Shown here: positions 1 through 4,950 of the stretch, in pieces
Layout: every line of letters starts with the position of its first letter
Numbering within the stretch: the stretch's first letter is position 1
DNA from: an uncultured Actinomycetes bacterium
GTDB lineage: Bacteria; Actinomycetota; Actinomycetes; S36-B12
Direction: 5' to 3'
NCBI GenBank assembly: GCA_903848435.1
Contig: CAINGG010000066.1
Coordinates: 1 to 5,129 of the forward strand
Length of the DNA: 5,129 nucleotides
Program-made: the position numbers and the translations under genes
Notes under the pieces: model-generated
What the model was told of the DNA's origin: nothing
The model's database searches: none
Seen by the model: only the letters and a program-made list of their open reading frames with translations

Positions 1-822
1 CACGATGATCACCGGGATGGTCGCGAAGGCCGCGGCAAAGGGCAGGTTGGTGACGTAGTTCTGCTGGACGACATTGCCGAGCATGACGATCTTGCCGCCC
101 ACGATCTGGGCGGTGATGTAGTCGCCGAGACTCAGCGAGAAGGTGAAGATCGAGCCCGCGACCATCGTCGGGAAGATCGTGGGCACGATGACGCTCCGGA
201 AGGTTCGCCAGCCCTTGGCCCCGAGGTCCGCCGACGCGTCGAGCTGCGAGCTCGGCAGGCGAGTGAAGCCGGCGTACACCGGCAGGATCATGTAGGGCAA
301 CCACAGGTAGGTGAGCGTGATGATGATGGCGGCCTCACCGAAACCCGGGCCGCTCAGACCGAGCGGGGAGAGCAACCACGCCACCACGCCCTGCTCGGGG
401 CTGAGCATCGCCCGCCAGGCGTAAACCTTGACGAGATAACTCGCCCACAGCGGGGTGAGGATGAGGGCGACGAGAAGCGGCTGCCACTTGGGCCTGGCGA
501 TGCGCGCCATGAAGTAGGCCACGGGCACGCCGATCAGCAGGCACAGGATCGTCACGCCGATAGCGATCGCGAGGGTGCGCAGCATCACCTGCAGATACGC
601 CGGCGTGGTGAATGCATCGATGAAGTTGTCGAGGGTGAACGTGCGGACGATCGCGCTGGTGAAGCCATCGACCGTCCAGAAGGCCGTGAGGAAGAGCGCG
701 GCGAGGGAGCCCAGATAGACGATGACCAACCAGGCCATGGGCGCCGCCAGCAGCCCCGCGAGACGTGCTCGCGGATGCCGGTAGGCGAAGCCACCCCGTG
801 GGGGACTGGCTGTCGTCGTCAT
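1..822 (-). CDS. ABC transporter inner-membrane permease, PotB/YdcU type (3' end cut off)
   Basis: This is the first of the two membrane subunits that form the translocation channel of an importer for polyamines or related compounds. The 274 visible residues run from ATG at 822-820 to the window edge without a stop. Hydrophobic segments lie at about residues 20-50, 75-99, 114-134, 160-185 and 213-236, and a sixth begins near 259. The cytoplasmic EAA loop, which docks on the ATPase, is at 195-214: it starts DASADLGAKG and ends IVP, matching the family pattern of Ala-Asp, then Gly, then I-x-x-P. PotB/YdcU-like proteins are about 275-315 residues, so only the last helix and tail should be missing. 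A GAGGGAG ribosome site (832-826) precedes the ATG. The gene starts 39 nt after the binding-protein stop codon, so the two are probably cotranscribed. A second permease (PotC/YdcV type) is expected next, outside the window. The substrate cannot be read from this subunit. Confidence 0.95.
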   Translation of the reverse strand, partial: MTTTASPPRGGFAYRHPRARLAGLLAAPMAWLVIVYLGSLAALFLTAFWTVDGFTSAIVRTFTLDNFIDAFTTPAYLQVMLRTLAIAIGVTILCLLIGVPVAYFMARIARPKWQPLLVALILTPLWASYLVKVYAWRAMLSPEQGVVAWLLSPLGLSGPGFGEAAIIITLTYLWLPYMILPVYAGFTRLPSSQLDASADLGAKGWRTFRSVIVPTIFPTMVAGSIFTFSLSLGDYITAQIVGGKIVMLGNVVQQNYVTNLPFAAAFATIPVIIV

Positions 823-861
823 GGACTCCCTCGCCGCTACTACGTGTGTGTCAGGCCGTGA

Positions 862-2046
862 TTAGGAGCGAAGCTCCGACCAGGCCTTCGACCACTCCGA
901 GTACGGGATGCACTTGACGTCAGTGCGTCCGTCGAGGCACGCCTCGGTCGGGGTGTTCCAGTAGTAGACGTTCTCCCAGTACGCCGGCTCGTTCGCGTGG
1001 TACGTCGCGCACTGGTCGGCGGCGATCTCGCACGCCTTCGCATTGCTCGGCGCCTCGCCGAACCACGCCGTCGCCTGCTGGTTCACCTCGGGCGAGGCGA
1101 TCCAGTCGAGCCACTTGTAGGCGCAATTGATGTTGGGCGTGTCCTTTGCAACCATCCACGTGTCGGACCAGCCGGTTGCGCCTTCCTTGGCCTTCGTCGC
1201 GCCGATGACGGCGGGATCGAAACCGTTGACAATGACCTGCCACGACGTGGCGGCCGTCATGGTGCCGGCGTTGACCGCGTCGATCTGCTTGAGATAGTCG
1301 CTCCAGTACTCGCTGACCAGTGCCTTCTGCTGCTTGAGCAGGTTGATGGCCGCATCGAACTGGGCCTGGTCGAGCGCGTAGGGATCCTTGATGCCCAGGT
1401 CCGGCTGCGTCGCCATGAGGTAGACGGCAGCGTCGGCGATGTAGATGGGCGAGTCGTAGGGGCCCACGCCACCCGCGGCCGGGGATGCCGGATCGAACAT
1501 GACGCTCCAGGAGTCGACGTTGTCGCCCAGCTTCTCCTTGTTCCAGATCAGCAGGTTGGCGCCGCGGCCGTGCGGGATGCCGTAAGCAACGCCGTTGACG
1601 CTGTTATGCCCCTTCATCTTCAGGTCGGGGAAGATGTCGGCGTAGTTGGGCACCAGATCGGTGTTGATGGGCTGGACGTTGCTGCCGTAGATCAGGCGAA
1701 GCGAGGCATCGCCGGAGGCTGCCACAACGTCGTAGCCACCGCCCTGGAAGAGCTTCACTGCCTCGTCGGAGGTGCCGTACACCTTGACATTGACCTGGCA
1801 GCCGGTCGCCTCCTCGAACGGCGTGATCCAGTCAGCCGACGGGTCGTTGGTGCCGTCCTCGGCGTAGCCCGGCCACGCCAGGATGTTGAGGGCACCCTCG
1901 CCGTCACCGACGGGGCCCTCGTACTTGGGAACGTCGGGCGGTGTGCCCGCTCCCCCGGAACTGCTGCTGCCACCACCACAGGCGGCAAGCACCAGGGCCG
2001 CGGCTCCGCCGACGGCCAGCATCTTCAGCAGACGCGCTGTGTGCAC
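862..2046 (-). CDS. ydcS: Lipoprotein solute-binding protein of polyamine-type ABC importer, YdcS-like
   Basis: This is the extracytoplasmic receptor that captures the substrate and hands it to the permease. The 394-residue precursor has a lipoprotein signal peptide: RLLK basic start, hydrophobic stretch 9-22 and lipobox LAAC at 20-23, so Cys23 is the lipidated N-terminus. A Gly/Ser linker (24-34) follows. The mature body begins with LNILAWPGY (53-61), typical of the PotD/PotF/YdcS fold. ASGDASLRLI (110-119), VQPIN (124-128), GIKDPY (218-223) and KEGATGW (287-293) are, from memory, shared with E. coli YdcS rather than PotD. Six more cysteines (83, 308, 339, 346, 370, 379) follow the YdcS pattern and may form three disulfides. 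The GTG start (2046-2044) is chosen because AAGGAGGA lies just upstream and it gives a complete signal peptide; the Met at residue 9 would remove the basic start. The stop is TAA. Likely ligands are putrescine or other small amines, by inference only. E. coli YdcS has also been reported to have polyhydroxybutyrate synthase activity; nothing here tests that. Confidence 0.93.
   Translation of the reverse strand: MHTARLLKMLAVGGAAALVLAACGGGSSSSGGAGTPPDVPKYEGPVGDGEGALNILAWPGYAEDGTNDPSADWITPFEEATGCQVNVKVYGTSDEAVKLFQGGGYDVVAASGDASLRLIYGSNVQPINTDLVPNYADIFPDLKMKGHNSVNGVAYGIPHGRGANLLIWNKEKLGDNVDSWSVMFDPASPAAGGVGPYDSPIYIADAAVYLMATQPDLGIKDPYALDQAQFDAAINLLKQQKALVSEYWSDYLKQIDAVNAGTMTAATSWQVIVNGFDPAVIGATKAKEGATGWSDTWMVAKDTPNINCAYKWLDWIASPEVNQQATAWFGEAPSNAKACEIAADQCATYHANEPAYWENVYYWNTPTEACLDGRTDVKCIPYSEWSKAWSELRS
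865..877 (-). other. Small hairpin at the 3' end of the binding-protein gene
   Basis: The sequence GGAGC-GAA-GCTCC is a perfect 5-bp inverted repeat with a 3-nt loop, lying immediately before the TAA stop (864-862) of the binding-protein gene. In the transcript it reads GGAGC UUC GCUCC. No U-run follows, so it is not a classical intrinsic terminator. It could slow 3'-to-5' decay and so help maintain more binding-protein than permease message, but it is short, lies within codons, and may be coincidental. Confidence 0.25.
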
Positions 2047-2050
2047 CTGC

Positions 2051-2058
2051 TCCTCCTT
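2051..2058 (-). promoter_or_regulatory. Strong ribosome binding site fixing the GTG start of the binding protein
   Basis: On the minus strand AAGGAGGA occupies 2058-2051. Its GGAGG core ends 5 nt before GTG at 2046-2044. It is close to perfect complementarity with the 16S rRNA tail, and better than the sites in front of the ATPase (AGGAG, 3139-3135) and permease (GAGGGAG, 832-826). That fits the usual need for excess binding protein over the membrane and ATPase subunits, and it supports GTG rather than the internal ATG as the start. Confidence 0.8.
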
Positions 2059-2062
2059 CTCT

Positions 2063-2094
2063 CAGGTGGACCGCCCCGGTTGGGCACGGTCCTG
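2063..2094 (-). other. Intergenic stem-loop between ATPase and binding-protein genes
   Basis: The 58-nt gap 2104-2047 contains an inverted repeat: GGACCG at 2068-2073 pairs with CGGTCC at 2087-2092. An inner GGG/CCC (2082-2084 with 2075-2077, allowing a bulge) extends the stem around a short loop. An outer CAGG/CCTG (2063-2066 with 2091-2094) offers an alternative longer stem with a 3-nt bulge. No U-tract follows in the minus-strand transcript, so read-through is expected. It sits between the ATPase stop and the strong ribosome site of the binding protein. That is a common place for hairpins that protect a processed, more abundant binding-protein message, or that act as partial terminators. 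The role is inferred; only the pairing is seen. Confidence 0.5.
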
Positions 2095-2104
2095 TGAACA
2101 CCGA

Positions 2105-3130
2105 TCACGAGCCCACGGGGACCTCGTGCTCGGTGTTCCACATCAATGTCACGCGCTGCCCTCGCATCGAGTTGACCTCGCTGGAGGTGGCGTGAGAGTT
2201 CTGCTGAACGGCGATGAGCGTGGCACCCGCATCGAGGTCGACGATGAAGCGCGTCGACATACCGACGTAGACGACCTCGCGGATGACACCCGATGCGGCG
2301 CGCTCGTGGCCCTCGGGGGTGGGCGAGCCCAGGGTGACCCGGATCTTCTCGGGGCGAACGGACCAGATGCCGTCGCGGCCCAGGACGGTCGCGGCAACCC
2401 CGGCCGCCAGCAGGTTGGAGACGCCGACGAATCCTGCGACGAAGGGCGTGGACGGATGCTCGTAGATCTCCGTCGGCGTACCCACCTGCGCGATGCGTCC
2501 GGCGTCGAAGACCGCGATGCGGTCCGACATCGTGAGCGCTTCCTCCTGGTCGTGCGTGACGAAGACGAAGGTGATGCCGACCTCTCGCTGTAGCTCCTTG
2601 AGCTCCACCTGCATCTGCTCGCGGAGCTTGAGGTCGAGGGCGCCGAGCGGCTCGTCGAGGAGCAGGACGCGTGGCCTGTTGACGAGTGCGCGCGCGAGGG
2701 CCACGCGCTGACGCTGCCCGCCCGAGAGCTGACTCGGCTTGCGCTCGGCGTACCCCTCGAGTCGCACGGTTGCGAGGGCCTCCTCGGCCCGCTGGCGGCG
2801 TTCGGCCTTGGGCACCTTCTTGACCATCAGGCCGTATTCGACATTGGCCAGGACGTTCATGTGCGGGAAGAGTGCGTAGTCCTGGAAGACCGTGTTGACG
2901 TCGCGGTCGTAAGGGGGCACCCGGGTCACATCGACACCGGCCAGCTCGATGGTGCCCGCGGTGGGCTGCTCGAAGCCGGCGATCATGCGCAGGACGGTCG
3001 TCTTGCCGGAGCCGGAGGGGCCGAGGAGGGTGAGGAACTCCCCGTCCGCGACTTCGAGGGTGACGTCGTCGACGGCCACGACGTCCCCGAACGTCTTGCG
3101 CAGGCCGGTCAGCCGGATGGCGGTCGTCAT
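2105..3130 (-). CDS. ABC transporter ATP-binding subunit, PotA/YdcT type
   Basis: This cytoplasmic ATPase powers the importer encoded with it. The 341 residues carry a complete nucleotide-binding domain: Walker A GPSGSGKT (37-44), Q-loop Gln83 in VFQDYALFPH, signature LSGGQ (135-139), Walker B VLLLDEP (155-161), D-loop GALD (163-166) and switch His193 in VTHDQEEA. A C-terminal TOBE-type domain (about 240-335, with SVRPEKI near its start) completes the CUT/POPT-family layout, and the length is normal for PotA-like proteins. No key residue is missing. ATG at 3130-3128 has AGGAG (3139-3135) 4 nt upstream; the stop is TGA at 2107-2105. It is the first gene of the minus-strand operon, 58 nt ahead of the binding-protein gene. 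The E. coli ydcSTUV operon instead starts with the binding protein. Substrate identity cannot be taken from the ATPase itself. Confidence 0.97.
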   Translation of the reverse strand: MTTAIRLTGLRKTFGDVVAVDDVTLEVADGEFLTLLGPSGSGKTTVLRMIAGFEQPTAGTIELAGVDVTRVPPYDRDVNTVFQDYALFPHMNVLANVEYGLMVKKVPKAERRQRAEEALATVRLEGYAERKPSQLSGGQRQRVALARALVNRPRVLLLDEPLGALDLKLREQMQVELKELQREVGITFVFVTHDQEEALTMSDRIAVFDAGRIAQVGTPTEIYEHPSTPFVAGFVGVSNLLAAGVAATVLGRDGIWSVRPEKIRVTLGSPTPEGHERAASGVIREVVYVGMSTRFIVDLDAGATLIAVQQNSHATSSEVNSMRGQRVTLMWNTEHEVPVGS

Positions 3131-3146
3131 CGATCTCCTGGACTGT

Positions 3147-3180
3147 CCTAGGTTCGCTACACCCTAGGGGGGATGAACCC
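3147..3180. promoter_or_regulatory. Candidate operator: imperfect dyad with two CCTAGG palindromes
   Basis: Within the divergent intergenic region, CCTAGG occurs at 3147-3152 and again at 3163-3168, the latter inside CCCTAGGG (3162-3169). The two are 16 bp apart centre to centre. An outer inverted repeat GGTTC (3151-3155) / GAACC (3175-3179) is centred at 3165, within half a base of the CCCTAGGG palindrome, giving a roughly 29-bp dyad. It lies 17-50 bp upstream of the ATPase start, where a repressor would block that operon. No regulator gene is visible in the window, so the binding factor is unknown. Confidence 0.35.
3161..3170 (-). promoter_or_regulatory. Possible -10 element of the ABC operon promoter
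   Basis: On the minus strand this reads CCCCTAGGGT, containing TAGGGT (3166-3161), which fits the TAnnnT form of actinobacterial -10 boxes. Transcription would then begin near 3154, giving a leader of about 24 nt that includes the AGGAG ribosome site. I find no convincing -35 hexamer at 16-18 bp spacing, so the promoter either depends on an activator or an alternative sigma factor, or is elsewhere in the region. The box coincides with the centre of the candidate operator. Confidence 0.3.
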
Positions 3181-3252
3181 TTTCGCACGAGGACTGCCGG
3201 GGGATCGACCGAATCGTTATGCCATTTGAATCCCCGTTCAGCGACGCGGGCT

Positions 3253-3262
3253 CCCCTAGCCT
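3253..3262 (+). promoter_or_regulatory. Possible -10 element giving a leaderless mRNA for the MFS transporter
   Basis: CCCCTAGCCT contains TAGCCT (3257-3262), matching TAnnnT. Six bases separate it from the GTG at 3269, which is the spacing expected if transcription starts on the G of the start codon. The TAG of this box is also an in-frame stop, so the reading frame cannot start further upstream. No ribosome site lies at normal distance; GGGAG runs straight into the GTG. No clear -35 is present at 17-18 bp spacing. The rest of 3131-3268 shows an A/T-richer patch at 3211-3231 with GAATC repeated directly at 3211-3215 and 3228-3232. Confidence 0.4.
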
Positions 3263-3268
3263 TCGGGA

Positions 3269-4609
3269 GTGTCCACCTACCGCCTGACCAAGAGCCGCTA
3301 CATCGGCTACAGCCTGGGCGCCGTGGGCACGGCCGGCTTCGGCACGGTGCCCGGGCTGGTGCTGGCGATCTACCTGACCAACACCCTCGGCGTGGCCGCC
3401 GGCCTGGCCTCCCTGGTCGTGCTGCTGCCCAAGCTGTGGGACGTGTTCTTCCTGCCGTACGTCGGCAACCTCAGCGACCGCTCGGTGGCCAAGCACGGCA
3501 GCCGCACGCGCTTCCTGGTCATCGGCGCGATCGGCATGCTCATCAGCTTCCCGCTGATGTTCGCGGTGCCAGCGGGTACGTCGAGCGGCGTGGCGGCGGC
3601 CTGGGTGCTGCTGGCGTTCATGCTGGCGGCATCTGTCTTTGCCTACTTCCAGGTGCCCTACATCGCACTTGCCGCCGAGATCACCGACTCACCACCCGAG
3701 CGCACCTCGCTCATGTCGTGGCGCGTGTGCCTGCAGGTCGTCGGCATCCTGCTGTTCGGCGTGGGGGCTCCCTTCCTCGTGACGGCGCTTCCGAATGCCA
3801 ATGAGGGCTACCTCTTCATGGGCGTGGTGGTCGGTGCCCTGATCTGCCTCGGCATGCTCGCGTGCTGGCTGGTCGTACGGCATCTGAAGCGCTACGTCAC
3901 GGAGTCGACAACCGAGGATCACTCTCTGGCCCGGCAGTTCCGCGTCGCCTGGCAGGCCCGTGCCTTCCGGCTGCTGCTCGGCGCCTTCGTCGTGCAGGCG
4001 CTCGGCGCGGGGGCCGTGCTCGCAGCGGCACCGTACTTCTCGACCTACATCCTCGGAGTGAAGGACTTCGGCATCGTCTTCGGCGTACTGCTGGTGCCGG
4101 CGGTCATCTTCATGCCGATGTGGTCCTACGTCGGCCACCGCATGGGCAAGCGACGTGGCTTCGTACTCGCCTCGTGCCTGTTCATCCTCGGCCTGCTCGG
4201 CTCGCTGGCCGCATCCTTCGTTCCACTGGTGGCGGCGCTCGTGCTCATCGCCGTGACGTCAGTGGGCTACGCCGGCATGCAGATGTTCCCGCTCGCCATG
4301 CTGCCCGACACGATCGATGACGACGCCACCCGCACAGGCGAGCAGCGCGCGGGAGCCTTCACCGGCGTGTGGACCGCGGGCGAGACCGCGGCGTTCGCCA
4401 TCGGACCTGCGCTCGTACTGCTAGTGCTGGCCGTGACCGGCTACATCTCGACGACGTCGGACGAGACGGTGACGCAGCCGGGGTCGGCGATCCTCGGCGT
4501 GCACCTGGCGTTTTCGGTGCTGCCAGCGGCACTCGTCGCCCTCAGCATCCCGCTTGCCCTGCGCTATCCGCTGCGCGAGGAGACACTCGCTCACGCCAGC
4601 GGCAGATAG
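3269..4609 (+). CDS. MFS_2/GPH-family (MelB-like) cation-symporter-type membrane transporter
   Basis: This is an integral membrane secondary transporter of 446 residues with about 12 hydrophobic helices, the normal GPH-family length. Family landmarks appear in order. There is an N-terminal YIGYSLGAVG stretch (11-20), then LWD (56-58) and GNLSDR...GSRTRF (66-82) in the helix 2/loop 2-3 signature. VPYIALAAEITD followed by ERT is at 129-146. The late motif PDTIDDDATRTGEQRAGAF (346-364) corresponds to the family's 'AD-x-x-D-y-x-x-x-x-TG-x-R-x-G' segment. Compared with MelB as I recall it, the first helix-2 aspartate is kept (Asp58). The second is Leu62, and the helix-4 sugar/cation aspartate is Gln128, so substrate and coupling ion are uncertain. 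The start is GTG at 3269, because an in-frame TAG at 3257 excludes anything upstream and later starts would cut into helix 1. The stop is TAG. It diverges from the ABC operon and converges with the SCP-like gene, overlapping it by 19 bp. Confidence 0.9.
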   Translation: MSTYRLTKSRYIGYSLGAVGTAGFGTVPGLVLAIYLTNTLGVAAGLASLVVLLPKLWDVFFLPYVGNLSDRSVAKHGSRTRFLVIGAIGMLISFPLMFAVPAGTSSGVAAAWVLLAFMLAASVFAYFQVPYIALAAEITDSPPERTSLMSWRVCLQVVGILLFGVGAPFLVTALPNANEGYLFMGVVVGALICLGMLACWLVVRHLKRYVTESTTEDHSLARQFRVAWQARAFRLLLGAFVVQALGAGAVLAAAPYFSTYILGVKDFGIVFGVLLVPAVIFMPMWSYVGHRMGKRRGFVLASCLFILGLLGSLAASFVPLVAALVLIAVTSVGYAGMQMFPLAMLPDTIDDDATRTGEQRAGAFTGVWTAGETAAFAIGPALVLLVLAVTGYISTTSDETVTQPGSAILGVHLAFSVLPAALVALSIPLALRYPLREETLAHASGR

Positions 4610-4950
4610 CCCGACAGGTCGCTGCGCTCGCCGCTCGCGGTGAGCTTGCCCGTCTTCAACGCATCGGCCCAGGTGACCTGGCCGGTGGCGACGCGCAGCC
4701 ACGTCGACGGATCGGCCTCCACCACGGCAGCCGGCGTACCGCGACGGTGCTTGACCCCGTCGACCACCTGCACGGCGGCATAGGGCGGCACGCGCACCTC
4801 GACAGATCGCCCGGGTGCCTTGGCCTTCAGCAGGTCGAGCGTGGCCTTGACGGCAGCTCGCTCGACATCAGGGTCGGGCGTGCGGCTCATGGAGTAGGCC
4901 ACCAGGCATGCCTCGAGCTGCTGAGCGAGGTGGGGGTCAGCAGCGCTCAT
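4591..4950 (-). CDS. Small sterol-carrier-protein-like (bacterial SCP ortholog) family protein
   Basis: This is a 119-residue cytosolic protein with no signal peptide or membrane segment. A predicted helical N-terminus (about 6-46) leads into EVRVPPYAAVQ (51-61), then RGTPAAVVEADPSTWLRVATG (70-90), TWADAL (93-98) and an ASG...SDLSGYLPL tail (105-118). This order matches small actinobacterial proteins annotated as sterol carrier family (SCP2-fold), which have a hydrophobic ligand pocket; the true ligand is generally unknown. The start is ATG at 4950-4948. An open frame continues upstream to another ATG at 5094, but that segment is low-complexity sequence lying over the hydrolase gene and is rejected. 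No good Shine-Dalgarno precedes 4950. Since it overlaps the hydrolase end by 14 bp, translation is probably coupled. The TGA stop (4593-4591) lies within the end of the convergent transporter gene. Confidence 0.85.
   Translation of the reverse strand: MSAADPHLAQQLEACLVAYSMSRTPDPDVERAAVKATLDLLKAKAPGRSVEVRVPPYAAVQVVDGVKHRRGTPAAVVEADPSTWLRVATGQVTWADALKTGKLTASGERSDLSGYLPLA

Noticed and set aside
997..2097. Long plus-strand open frame of 366 codons antisense to the binding-protein gene
   Set aside because: Its product is Arg/Gly/Asp/Val-rich with no recognisable domain. It lies entirely opposite a gene with a signal peptide, motifs and ribosome site, and is a typical high-GC shadow frame.
1883..2593. 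236-codon plus-strand frame across the ATPase/binding-protein junction
   Set aside because: Composition is that of a shadow frame, it spans two real genes and their spacer on the other strand, and no domain is recognisable.
2025..3188. 387-codon minus-strand frame overlapping the ATPase gene
   Set aside because: It is the same strand as the ATPase in another frame. The product is very Arg/Pro/Gly-rich with no motifs, whereas the 2105-3130 frame has every ABC ATPase motif.
3226..3231. TTGAAT as the -35 box of the transporter promoter
   Set aside because: It lies 25 bp from the proposed -10 TAGCCT, too far for the usual 16-19 bp spacing.
3251..3269. Inverted repeat CTCCC / GGGAG around the transporter start as a terminator or riboswitch
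   Set aside because: The stem is only 5 bp with a 9-nt loop, there is no U-tract, and if transcription starts at 3269 it is not in the RNA.
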